In this document: one piece after another, positions 1 to 8,045 of the stretch
How the letters are laid out: every line of letters starts with the position of its first letter
How positions within the stretch are numbered: the first letter of the stretch is position 1
Source of the DNA: Desulfothermus sp964427155
Lineage (GTDB): Bacteria; Desulfobacterota; Desulfovibrionia; Desulfovibrionales; Desulfothermaceae
Direction of reading: 5' to 3'
DNA length: 64,000 nt
NCBI GenBank assembly: GCA_964427155.1
Contig: CAYRSC010000012.1
Location: forward strand, 1-64,000
The notes under the pieces: generated by a model
The model's database searches: none
Seen by the model: only the letters and a program-made list of their open reading frames with translations
Told to the model about the DNA's origin: nothing
Translations under genes and position numbers: made by a program

Positions 1-414
1 ACCGACCTTAAGACCTTTAGGGGTTCAAAATATGACTTTGAGTTGTCTGATGGAGATACCCTGTATATTCCCAGGAGGCCCAATTTTGTGGCAGTGGTTG
101 GAAGTGTGTATTCTCCAGGTGCCTTTCTCTACGACTCTAACAAGCGGGTGAAGGACTATCTTAAGATGGCTGGTGGCCCAACCAAGAATGCAGACTCAAA
201 GTACATATATGTGTTAAAGGCCAATGGAGAGGTGATCTCAAAGGCCCAGGGAGGTTTTTTCAACTCTTTTATGGAGCAAAAGCTCATGCCAGGGGATACC
301 ATTGTGGTGCCTGAGAACTTTGAAAGGATCCCTTATCTTAGACTCATCAAGGATATAAGTGATATTGTATTTAAGATAGCCACCACTGCAGGTGTTGCCA
401 TAGCAGTATTTTAA
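1..414 (+). CDS. SLBB-domain polysaccharide export protein (5' partial)
   Basis: The frame is open from base 1, so the N-terminus lies outside the window; 137 residues remain. They contain an SLBB-type soluble ligand-binding beta-grasp repeat, with phrases such as VVGSVYSPGAF, VKDYLKMAGG and MPGDTIVVPEN. A hydrophobic tail follows, as in outer-membrane export proteins of the Wza class. Its likely role is to carry exopolysaccharide or capsule chains across the outer membrane. A Wzz-like gene 21 bases downstream and a YjbH-like gene after it support an exopolysaccharide locus. The family call is firm; the polymer exported cannot be told. Confidence 0.85.
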   Translation, partial: TDLKTFRGSKYDFELSDGDTLYIPRRPNFVAVVGSVYSPGAFLYDSNKRVKDYLKMAGGPTKNADSKYIYVLKANGEVISKAQGGFFNSFMEQKLMPGDTIVVPENFERIPYLRLIKDISDIVFKIATTAGVAIAVF

Positions 415-435
415 ATAAGGAGAGGTGAGTTCAAG

Positions 436-1440
436 ATGACACAAAAGGAGAGAGATAGACGTGAATATCCAGAGGTCCTGCCACCTGCTCCCTATTATAT
501 AGAGGAAGATGAGATTGACCTTATTGAGCTATGGAATGTGCTCTGGAAGAGACGTTTTTTTATTGTGGGTTTTACAGGGGTGTGTACCTTGGTGGCAGTG
601 GTGGTCACCCTATTTGTGATGCCAGTAATATATCGCTCCCAGGCGGTGCTTGTCCCCGCAGGGCAGCAGTCACTAGGTGGACCCTCCAGCCTTATAAGTT
701 CCCTTCCTATCCCAAATATTGGGGGATTAAAGGGATGGTCCAAGAGCAACTTGATTATGGACTTTTTAAAGAGTCGCAGGCTTCAGGAGAGGTTAATAAA
801 AAAATATAATCTCCTGCCCATCCTCTATGAGGACCTATGGGATAAGGAGAAGAAACAGTGGAAGGTAGAGGATAAAACAAAGGTCCCAACTGTTATAAAG
901 GCCATTCAGAAAAAAAAGATTGAAGGGGTCTATGATGTAGAAGAAGATAAAAAAACAGGCCTTATCACCATCTCCTGGGAGAGCAAGGACCCAGAGTTTG
1001 CTGCACTTATGTTAAAGAGGGTTATAAAGGAACTTAGACATTACCTCAACTATGAGTATGAGACCGATGCCAAGAGGGAGAGGATATTTGTACAGAAGCA
1101 GTTGGAGAAGGCGGAAAAGGAGCTAAATTACTGGGAGAACCAGGTGCCCTCCAAGAAATTGACAGCCCAGAAGATAGAACGGGAAAGGTTGGCTGCTGAA
1201 GCAGTATATACACTCCTTCGTAAACAGCTGGAGATGGCCAAGATAGCTGAGGCAAAAGAGGTAATTGACTTCAAGGTATTAGACCCCCCATTTGTGCCAG
1301 AGATAAAATATAAACCCAAAAGGACCCTTATCTGTGCAGTGACCCTTATCTCCAGCTTATTTTTGGCGATTTTTCTGGTATTTTTCATGGAATACATCTC
1401 CAATGTCCGCAATAGAAGAGAAGACAAGTGCGTAAGTTGA
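436..1440 (+). CDS. Wzz-type polysaccharide co-polymerase (chain-length determinant)
   Basis: This 334-residue inner-membrane protein has the Wzz/PCP layout: an acidic cytoplasmic N-terminus, a transmembrane helix at about residues 41-62, a long periplasmic part with coiled-coil-like helices, and a second helix at about 297-318. The second helix is preceded by a Pro-rich DPPFVPEIKYKPKR segment typical of the family. No tyrosine-kinase domain is fused. Such proteins set polymer length and connect the Wzy polymerase to the outer-membrane exporter. The ATG follows an AGGAGAGGTGAG purine tract. Its 3' end overlaps the next gene by 13 bases, so the two are probably translationally coupled. Confidence 0.85.
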   Translation: MTQKERDRREYPEVLPPAPYYIEEDEIDLIELWNVLWKRRFFIVGFTGVCTLVAVVVTLFVMPVIYRSQAVLVPAGQQSLGGPSSLISSLPIPNIGGLKGWSKSNLIMDFLKSRRLQERLIKKYNLLPILYEDLWDKEKKQWKVEDKTKVPTVIKAIQKKKIEGVYDVEEDKKTGLITISWESKDPEFAALMLKRVIKELRHYLNYEYETDAKRERIFVQKQLEKAEKELNYWENQVPSKKLTAQKIERERLAAEAVYTLLRKQLEMAKIAEAKEVIDFKVLDPPFVPEIKYKPKRTLICAVTLISSLFLAIFLVFFMEYISNVRNRREDKCVS

Positions 1441-3578
1441 TTCAGTCCCGTGTCACAAGATGTGTTTTTATCCTGATTTTCTTTTTTTTTCTCCCACATC
1501 TCTGCCTGGGGGACTCTTTTAGCCCTTCTCCTCCCCTGGCGCTTGGGTCGCTGCAGTGCTACACAGGCCTTTTGAATATGCCCACTGCCCGTGTCCTTGG
1601 AGATTGGAGGGTAATAGTAAATTATGGCAATGATGACCCCTATTCCTATTATGGGGTTGCGCTGGGACTCTTTGATAGGATAGAGGTGCATGGGCAATTT
1701 ACAGAGGTAAATACCATAGAGGCCTTTCCTGGACAGGGATATGGTCATTATAAGGACAGGTCTGCAGGGGTAAGGGTGGTCCTTTTAAAGGAGCGAGACT
1801 GGTTACCCCAGATAGCGGCAGGGGTCTTTGATGTTACAGGCACTGCGCTTTTTGGGCAGCGCTATGTTGTTGCCTCCAAACTCATCCACAATTTTGATAT
1901 ATCCTTTGGACTGGGGCAGGGGATCCTTGCAGGTAGATTTGTCCCTGATATAATTGGCAATAAAAGGGACAAGGCGTTTGCCTATCTCCTCTCTTCCCCC
2001 AGACAGACCACCAGGCCCTTTGGAGGAGTTCAGTGGTTTATCTCTCCCAGACTTACCCTGGTGGGAGAATACTCCTCTATTGATTACAAGAATATGTTTG
2101 GCTTTATCCATAATGGGGTAGTGGTAAAGGAAGACCATTCCAGGATCCCCTTTAATTTCGGAATAAAGTATAAGATATTTCCCTTCCTAAACGCAAAGCT
2201 GGCCTATATAAGGGGATGTCGCCTCGCCTTTGGGGTAAATCTTAATTTTCCTCTGGAACCTGAGGGCTTTCTGGGATGGAAAAAAGAGGCGCCTTATGTG
2301 GCGTATGAGAGGCTCAAGTGGAAGGCCTATCTTGCGGATAATGACAAATTGGCATCTTTGATTGCAAAAGAGGTAAAAGAAGATGGGTTTAAAGATGTGA
2401 GGGTGGCATGTAGTGATAGTGCCGTGTGGGTGGAGGCGGCCAATAATAAGTATTGGTCCAGTGTCCGGGCAATATCCAGGCTCTGCTCTATCCTGGATGG
2501 GGTGTGTCCTCCCAGGATACAGACCTTTTATGTGAATCTAAAGGTGGATTCTCAGGTCCTTCAGAGCCTCAAATGTAGTAGGGAGGATTTAAGGGCCTTT
2601 ATAGAGAGTAGAATAGATAAGAAGACATTCTTTTTATATAATAGCCTCTCTCTATATGGAGACAATCATCTTAAGGAGTTTTTAAATGGGAGAGACCTCT
2701 CCAGGTTTCATAGAGAAAGGGATGATTGGTTTCGCTTTAAGATAGAGCCAAAGGTGAGGACCTTTTTAAACAACAGGCGGGGTTTTTTCAAAAATAAGGT
2801 ACTCATCCAGACCTCTGTGGACCTATATCCCCTTGAGGGGATGCTCATCCGGGGACAGATAGAACACACCCTTTACAATCAATTCAAGGATGTGGCCTTT
2901 TATCCCCTTGAGAAGGAACCCACCAGGACAGATATAGTCCTCTATGAGAGAAACTCTGCGCCACGCATCTCTCAGATGGCCGTGGATCAGGTGTTTTCCC
3001 TTCCCTGGGATATCCTGTTTCGGGCAAGTGCGGGATATTTTGAGACAGGCTATGCAGGATTGGGGTTTGAATCTTTTAGATATTTTCACAATGGTCTGTT
3101 GGGTCTGGGGCTGGAGAGTGAGATAGTAAAAAAGAGAGACCCAGATGATAACTTTAAGATGGAACCCCATACCTCTACGCTATATACTGCATTTTTGAAT
3201 TGTTATGCCAATGTATGGCCTTCTAAGGGGATAGAGGTGGGACTGAAGGTGGGAAGATTTCTGGCAGGAGATAAAGGGGTTAGGGTGGATATAAGGAGAA
3301 GTTTTAAATACTTTACCATAGGTGCCTGGTACACCAAGACAGATACCTCTGTGTTCTCTTCCCCAAAAAATAGGGAGGCATCCTATAAGGCCGTATATAT
3401 CAAGGTACCCTTTGCGGTCTTTAAGGATAAGGAGGTGAGAGGAAGGTTTACTTATATGATAACCAGCTTTACAAGGGACCAGGGACAGACAGTGGAACAG
3501 ATAAGGAGTCTATACCCCATGGACCCATGGGAGACCCCTTATTATACAAGGCAAGACTTTGAGGAGATGAGGAAGTGA
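1428..3578 (+). CDS. YjbH-like exopolysaccharide outer-membrane protein
   Basis: This is a 716-residue protein with a GTG start inside the preceding gene. An N-terminal signal peptide (hydrophobic FILIFFFFLPHLC) is followed by a YjbH-type start, GLLNMPTARVLGDWRV, and then many alternating beta strands typical of an outer-membrane barrel. YjbH is known from the yjbEFGH exopolysaccharide operon of enterobacteria, where its exact role is unclear. The position after export and chain-length genes fits polymer secretion. It ends in a 4-base GTGA overlap with the lipoprotein gene. The family assignment is good; the function is inferred. Confidence 0.8.
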   Translation: MRKLIQSRVTRCVFILIFFFFLPHLCLGDSFSPSPPLALGSLQCYTGLLNMPTARVLGDWRVIVNYGNDDPYSYYGVALGLFDRIEVHGQFTEVNTIEAFPGQGYGHYKDRSAGVRVVLLKERDWLPQIAAGVFDVTGTALFGQRYVVASKLIHNFDISFGLGQGILAGRFVPDIIGNKRDKAFAYLLSSPRQTTRPFGGVQWFISPRLTLVGEYSSIDYKNMFGFIHNGVVVKEDHSRIPFNFGIKYKIFPFLNAKLAYIRGCRLAFGVNLNFPLEPEGFLGWKKEAPYVAYERLKWKAYLADNDKLASLIAKEVKEDGFKDVRVACSDSAVWVEAANNKYWSSVRAISRLCSILDGVCPPRIQTFYVNLKVDSQVLQSLKCSREDLRAFIESRIDKKTFFLYNSLSLYGDNHLKEFLNGRDLSRFHRERDDWFRFKIEPKVRTFLNNRRGFFKNKVLIQTSVDLYPLEGMLIRGQIEHTLYNQFKDVAFYPLEKEPTRTDIVLYERNSAPRISQMAVDQVFSLPWDILFRASAGYFETGYAGLGFESFRYFHNGLLGLGLESEIVKKRDPDDNFKMEPHTSTLYTAFLNCYANVWPSKGIEVGLKVGRFLAGDKGVRVDIRRSFKYFTIGAWYTKTDTSVFSSPKNREASYKAVYIKVPFAVFKDKEVRGRFTYMITSFTRDQGQTVEQIRSLYPMDPWETPYYTRQDFEEMRK

Positions 3579-4363
3579 GACCTTTCAGCCTCAAGAGGCT
3601 CTTTCTCTTCCTGGCTATCTTGCTGGGAGTTCTTGGGTGTGGCCACAGGACCATATGGTATAAAAAGGGGGCCACTCAATGGGATTTTAACAGAGATGAG
3701 CAGGAATGTATTGCCCTTGCCCATAAACTTGCCAGGGAGGCCACAGTGGGGGAGAAAAAGGAAAATATATTGGTCTTCCTCCAGGCCTATCAACAGTGCC
3801 TTTTTAATAAAGGCTGGTCCCCTGTCCCCCCCCAGAGGGTCCAGGAGGTGATAAAGAGAAAGAGGATATCCTATCACCTTGATCTCTCTTCCCATGTCCT
3901 TGTGGCCTTTAACAGGCAGATCCCCCTTCCTTCCAATATAGTGTTCTTACGGGAAACCCGCAGGTCTTATGGCCCTACTCTCATATATTCCCTGTTTTTT
4001 AGAGGAAAGGGGAATACCTTTTTAAACCTCATCCTACAAGAAAGTCTTGAGCGCGCCTTTAAAGATATTCCCTATCCAGTGCAGCCCTGTTATTTGATAT
4101 ATGATAGGGGTAGTTTTAGAGATAGACGTATTGTATGGGCATCTTACTTTGGCAGGATAAAGGGCTATATGGTTATGGGTTTTGGAGCAATTTTAAGGTT
4201 TTCTTCAAGGCAGAGGCTCATATTGGTGGTAACCTCCCCCATGCCCCCTGCCCGGGGGAAAAAACCAGCCTATCTACATCTGGCAGAGAACCAGATGAGG
4301 GCCATAGAGTCCTTTACTGCTCGGTGGAGTAAATGGGTGAAGAAGAATCTCTCCTCCCTTTGA
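3575..4363 (+). CDS. Lipoprotein of the exopolysaccharide locus, function unknown
   Basis: This 262-residue protein starts at a GTG whose last bases form the stop of the YjbH-like gene (GTGA overlap). A basic N-terminus and hydrophobic stretch end in a lipobox, Val-Leu-Gly-Cys22, so it should be lipidated. The region after the Cys has WDFNRDEQECIALA, resembling small lipoproteins found next to polysaccharide genes. The rest is not recognised. Coupling to the barrel gene suggests a partner at the outer membrane. It is the last gene of the locus in this window and is followed by a G/C-rich hairpin. Confidence 0.65.
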   Translation: MRPFSLKRLFLFLAILLGVLGCGHRTIWYKKGATQWDFNRDEQECIALAHKLAREATVGEKKENILVFLQAYQQCLFNKGWSPVPPQRVQEVIKRKRISYHLDLSSHVLVAFNRQIPLPSNIVFLRETRRSYGPTLIYSLFFRGKGNTFLNLILQESLERAFKDIPYPVQPCYLIYDRGSFRDRRIVWASYFGRIKGYMVMGFGAILRFSSRQRLILVVTSPMPPARGKKPAYLHLAENQMRAIESFTARWSKWVKKNLSSL

Positions 4364-4385
4364 TTGGGGGAGGACTATTTCTGTG

Positions 4386-4409
4386 GGGGGAGGGGACCTT
4401 CCCTCCCCC
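4386..4409. terminator. Hairpin between convergent genes
   Basis: A perfect 9-bp stem, GGGGGAGGG with CCCTCCCCC, encloses a 6-base loop between two genes that converge. No clear T-run follows on either strand, so termination is plausible but not certain. Confidence 0.45.
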
Positions 4410-4415
4410 TCCACT

Positions 4416-5162
4416 TTAATCCTTTAAGGTAAACCTCCAGGCACAGAACCATTCCTCTGGATGTTCATCAGGGGGACAACCTATGCATTCAGTCTGGATC
4501 CTTGGGTCTATGTATTGGGCAAATCTGGCATATTCTACTAGACCTGCAGATTTACAGGGGTAGTCAGGTAGGCCTTTTCTCTTCCTGGCCACCTGAACCC
4601 GACACTCTTTCATGTAAAATTCTAGGACATTCTCATCTGGCTCCCTTATCTCCTGTATATTTAAGAAGGCATAGACCCTAAATTTAAGTGCCTTTTTAAG
4701 GGCAGAGAGTCCTCCATACTCAGATAGTCCCAGGACCCTTTTTATGGAATAGGCCTCAAATGGGGAGAACCAGCACCAGCACGAATCATTGCACCTCTTT
4801 GCATCGTTCATATCCCTTAGTTTCTCCACACTCAGGAACCACATGCCATCATTGGCTATCCACATCTTTGCAATGGTCTCCATTATCCTCAAGAGTCCCT
4901 CTTCATCCATTTCCAGGAGATGTTCTGGTAAACCCTGTTTAAAGGGTATACCAAGCTCCTTTTCTATCCTTCTGCTATGTACCATCCTTGCCTGATTGAG
5001 CACTTCGGTAAGTACCTCAAGGGCCCTTTCAAATCCAAATTGGTGTTCCACCTCCTTGAACCAGAATACATGGTGAAAGATGAGTCTGTGTGCCATGTCC
5101 ATGAGAAATTCAACCTTCTGTTCCTTTGTAAGGCCCTCTCCTTCAAATAATATATCCTTCAT
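4416..5162 (-). CDS. DUF6125-like cysteine-rich protein
   Basis: This is a 248-residue soluble protein. It shows features I associate with the DUF6125 / aminothiazoline-carboxylate-hydrolase-like family: a CNDSCWCW segment mid-protein, CRVQVARKRKGLPDYPC, and a C-terminal CIGCPPDEHPEEWFCAW. The conserved Cys, Arg and Trp residues suggest a small-molecule or metal site, but no reaction is established for this type as far as I know. It stands alone, transcribed away from shikimate kinase, with about 200 bases between them. Function is not assigned. Confidence 0.6.
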   Translation of the reverse strand: MKDILFEGEGLTKEQKVEFLMDMAHRLIFHHVFWFKEVEHQFGFERALEVLTEVLNQARMVHSRRIEKELGIPFKQGLPEHLLEMDEEGLLRIMETIAKMWIANDGMWFLSVEKLRDMNDAKRCNDSCWCWFSPFEAYSIKRVLGLSEYGGLSALKKALKFRVYAFLNIQEIREPDENVLEFYMKECRVQVARKRKGLPDYPCKSAGLVEYARFAQYIDPRIQTECIGCPPDEHPEEWFCAWRFTLKD

Positions 5163-5235
5163 GGCCTTCTCCTCCCTGGTAAATGTTATTCTATTTTACC
5201 ATCTCCTATTACTCTAAAAGAGTGGAATCTACTTA

Positions 5236-5252
5236 TCACAGCTGGACTGTGA
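5236..5252. other. Inverted repeat in a divergent intergenic region
   Basis: TCACAG and CTGTGA flank a 5-base spacer between the divergent DUF6125-like and shikimate-kinase genes. It could bind a dimeric regulator. The half-sites are in the opposite order to a CRP site. Confidence 0.25.
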
Positions 5253-5364
5253 AATCAAACAAATAGCATTCTCCTGAGTCCTTCTCCCTTACCTTCCCCT
5301 GGACAAACCCCTGTTGCCTGGACTAATGGGATGCTCATGAGTAACTTAAAAGGAGGTTTTATGT

Positions 5365-5976
5365 ATGGAGTTTATAAAGAAAAGGATAGAGGTGGAAGAG
5401 GCAGATATAACCAGTACTTATAGGATAGGAAAGTCCTTTAGGGGATGGAGATTCCAGCGGGAGAAGGATCGGATATTCTTTGTGGGACTTAGGGGCTCTG
5501 GAAAGAGCACACTGGGAAGAGAGGTGGCTAGGGAGCTGGGGATGAATTTTCTGGACATGGATGAAGAGATAGAGAGGAAGACAGGTGTGCCCATTTATGA
5601 GCTGGTTCAACAAAAGGGATGGGAGGGGTTTAGGGAGATAGAAAAAAAGGTGCTCAAGGACTCTCTTTTGTTGTCTGCTACAGTGGTGGCCACAGGAGGA
5701 GGGGTAGTAGTGGATGAAGAAAACAGGGCCCTTCTCACTAGAGAGCGGTTTGTCTTTTATCTTATGGCAGATATAAACACCCTGGTACAGAGGCTCAGGG
5801 AGCATGGGGAGATGGATAAACGTCCACCCCTTACCTCCTATCCCCTGGAGGAGGAAATGGTGCATCTTTTAAGGGAGCGAGAGCCATATTATCTGGAGGT
5901 ATCTAATTTTATCCTCCGGGCAGATAGGACTCTGGAAGAGCTCAGGGAGAGGGTGAAGACATTTCTGGGGGTATGA
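5365..5976 (+). CDS. aroK: Shikimate kinase with N-terminal extension
   Basis: It phosphorylates shikimate at O3 with ATP in the chorismate pathway, in the cytoplasm. The protein has 203 residues. The P-loop GLRGSGKST lies at 41-49, followed by DMDEEIER, the FREIE substrate motif, ATGGGVV and the lid RPPL, so all key parts are present. About 35 residues precede the usual start of the fold and are not recognised. AGGAGG lies 8 bases upstream of the ATG, which supports this start over an ATG four bases earlier in another frame. It overlaps the next gene by 4 bases (ATGA). Confidence 0.9.
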   Translation: MEFIKKRIEVEEADITSTYRIGKSFRGWRFQREKDRIFFVGLRGSGKSTLGREVARELGMNFLDMDEEIERKTGVPIYELVQQKGWEGFREIEKKVLKDSLLLSATVVATGGGVVVDEENRALLTRERFVFYLMADINTLVQRLREHGEMDKRPPLTSYPLEEEMVHLLREREPYYLEVSNFILRADRTLEELRERVKTFLGV

Positions 5977-6221
5977 TTATGAATACGTGGAATACCTGGC
6001 CCTTTGGTGTGGGTGTAGGAGACAGTTGGCTATTTATCCTCCTCAAGTTTGTTTTTATAGGTGTGGTGCTGGGGGTAATTATATTGATCCTGAGGAGCTT
6101 GTTGGGTATAAAGAGAAAGACCCCCCTGGATATACTCAAGGAAAGGCTGGCCCGTGGAGAGATAACTCCTCAAGAGTATGAAAGGCTAAAGAGGATTATA
6201 AAGGAAGAGGAGGCCACTTAA
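5973..6221 (+). CDS. Small SHOCT-domain membrane protein
   Basis: This 82-residue protein has one transmembrane helix (about residues 20-42) followed by a C-terminal SHOCT-type motif, DILKERLARGEITPQEYERLKRII. SHOCT segments are short helical modules found at the ends of many membrane proteins, with a presumed oligomerisation role. It overlaps shikimate kinase by 4 bases and is probably co-translated with it, though no functional link is known. Its last codons form one arm of a long inverted repeat. Confidence 0.75.
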   Translation: MIMNTWNTWPFGVGVGDSWLFILLKFVFIGVVLGVIILILRSLLGIKRKTPLDILKERLARGEITPQEYERLKRIIKEEEAT

Positions 6222-6253
6222 CTTCTCCCACATAAAGGTATAAAGTGGCCTCC
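6209..6253. terminator. Inverted repeat between SHOCT and amt genes
   Basis: Two perfect 11-base arms, GGAGGCCACTT and AAGTGGCCTCC, are separated by 22 bases between converging genes. The left arm includes the last codons and stop of the SHOCT gene. The loop is long and there is no strong T-run, so the terminator role is tentative. Confidence 0.4.
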
Positions 6254-6271
6254 AGTAATCCTCTATGGGTC

Positions 6272-7483
6272 TTATATGAGCTTATATCCTGACTCTCCAT
6301 GTGCAGTAAGGTCTAGTCCCATTATTTCGTCCTCCTGTTCCACCCTGAGTCCAATGGTCTTTTCAATGAGTTTTAATATAATAAAGGAACATCCTCCTGC
6401 GTATACTACAGATACACCTACAGCAAGTGCCTGTATAAATAATTGATGCCAGTTTCCAAGTAAGAGCCCAGAGGCCCCTTCACATGCAAATATCCCTGTG
6501 GCAAGCGCTCCCCATATCCCGCCGATTCCATGAACTCCAAAGGCGTCCAGGGAGTCATCGTATCCAAATCTTGCCTTTAAGAGCACTGCAATATAACAGA
6601 TTATGCCTGCCCCAAGACCTATAAATACCGCACCCATGGGAGAGACAAAACCTGCCGCAGGGGTTATTGCCACCAGTCCTGCCACCAGCCCTGAAAGGGC
6701 CCCCAGGGTGCTTGGTTTCCCCACATGTATCCATTCTGCCATAATCCAGGAAAATGATGCCGCGGCTGCAGCTATTTGGGTGGTGACAAAGGCCAGAGCC
6801 GCGATCTTATTGGCGGCCAGGGCACTTCCCCCATTGAAACCAAACCATCCAAACCACAATAGTCCTGCTCCAATGGCGGTGAGTCCCAGATTGTGGGGTA
6901 CAAACCTGGGACTGGGATAACCCTTTCTCTTTCCCAGTACAAGGGCGGCCACAAGGGCAGATATCCCTGCATTTATATGAACCACTGTGCCTCCAGCAAA
7001 GTCCAGGGCCCCTAGTCTCCCAAGCCAACCTCCTTTGCCCCATACCCAGTGGCAAAGGGGATTATATACAAAAATGGCCCATAAAAAGATAAACCAGACA
7101 TAGGAACTGAACTTCATCCTCTCCACTACAGCTCCAGAAATGAGTGCAGGGGTAATTATAGCAAACATCATCTGAAATACCATAAACACAATGGCAGGCA
7201 CTGTGGTGGCATAGTTTGTACTGGGACTTAGGCCCACCCCACTGAGAAAGAGGTGGTTGAGCCCTCCAATTACTCCTCCAATGTCATGACCAAAGGCCAT
7301 ACTGTATCCCAATGCCACCCACTCTAATGAGATTACTGCAAGAGCAATAAAACTTAATAGAAGGGTATTTAATACATTTTTGCTTCTCACCATCCCCCCA
7401 TAAAAAAAGGCAAGCCCCGGGGTCATCAACATAACCAGTGCAGAAGACATCAAAAGCCACACAGTATCTGCCCCTGAAATCAT
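6272..7483 (-). CDS. amt: Ammonium transporter (Amt family)
   Basis: This 403-residue inner-membrane protein has about 11 predicted helices and conducts ammonium. It has the family start region with AFFYGGMVR, VVHINAG carrying the first pore His, and FGVHGIGG carrying the second. No glnK/glnB PII gene is next to it, although these often are linked. The C-terminal tail GLRVEQEDEIMGLDLTAHGE matches the segment that contacts PII in this family. It has its own 214-base upstream region, so it is probably transcribed alone. Confidence 0.95.
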   Translation of the reverse strand: MISGADTVWLLMSSALVMLMTPGLAFFYGGMVRSKNVLNTLLLSFIALAVISLEWVALGYSMAFGHDIGGVIGGLNHLFLSGVGLSPSTNYATTVPAIVFMVFQMMFAIITPALISGAVVERMKFSSYVWFIFLWAIFVYNPLCHWVWGKGGWLGRLGALDFAGGTVVHINAGISALVAALVLGKRKGYPSPRFVPHNLGLTAIGAGLLWFGWFGFNGGSALAANKIAALAFVTTQIAAAAASFSWIMAEWIHVGKPSTLGALSGLVAGLVAITPAAGFVSPMGAVFIGLGAGIICYIAVLLKARFGYDDSLDAFGVHGIGGIWGALATGIFACEGASGLLLGNWHQLFIQALAVGVSVVYAGGCSFIILKLIEKTIGLRVEQEDEIMGLDLTAHGESGYKLI

Positions 7484-7697
7484 AGGCCAAAACCCTCCTT
7501 TTTGTTTTTTAACAATTATGTATTAATTATAACTCCCCAAAAGAGCACCTTGATAAAAATACAAGATACATACCAGGGGAGGATCTATTTATTTTTTTGG
7601 GAAAAGGTGACTAAATTGTAAAATGAGGTAAAATATTGTTACATTTTTGTGCAGGTCAATATACTCCTAAAAAGTGGGGGAGAGGTGTTAAGGGGGA

Positions 7698-8045
7698 CTA
7701 ACAGCAGATCTCTGCCTCCAGGTCTTCTTCACTTTCCACTATCTCAAAAAAATTTAGGAGGTTTACTAGGGAAAGGGTCTTTATAACCGCCTGGGAGGGA
7801 GAGAGGAGATAGAATTTCCCATTGCTCATCTTTTTTTTGTTGTTGGTATGTACCAGAAAACCTATGCCTGAGCTGTCCATAAAATTTACCTCTGACAGGT
7901 CAAACACCCACACCTTGTCCTTATGTTCCTCCAGGAGCCTCTCCAGCTCTTTCCTGAGTTCTTCTATCACTTCAAGGGTGAGTTCTCCTGCATATTTTAC
8001 CATAAGGACCTTTTCCTTTTTTATGCTATATTCAATATGGGACAT
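7698..8045 (-). CDS. STAS-domain anti-sigma factor antagonist
   Basis: This is a single STAS domain of 115 residues resembling SpoIIAA and RsbV. The MDSSGIG motif places the expected phosphorylated serine at Ser58. Such proteins switch partners according to phosphorylation, freeing a sigma factor or other target when dephosphorylated. It overlaps the RsbU-like phosphatase gene by 14 bases, and that phosphatase is its likely activator. No RsbW-like kinase is in the window, so the partner must be elsewhere. It is the last gene of the run starting at dnaE. Confidence 0.88.
   Translation of the reverse strand: MSHIEYSIKKEKVLMVKYAGELTLEVIEELRKELERLLEEHKDKVWVFDLSEVNFMDSSGIGFLVHTNNKKKMSNGKFYLLSPSQAVIKTLSLVNLLNFFEIVESEEDLEAEICC

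Noticed and set aside
1128..1748. Minus-strand 206-residue frame
   Set aside because: It lies opposite two clear polysaccharide genes and has no recognisable protein; a shadow frame.
5211..5223. Short ACTCT/AGAGT hairpin
   Set aside because: Five base pairs only, with no T-run; it is likely chance.
7560..7576. Sigma-54-like site upstream of amt on the minus strand
   Set aside because: Spacing is right (TGGTAT, 5 bases, TTGTA), but conserved bases differ in both boxes, including the GC of the -12 element.
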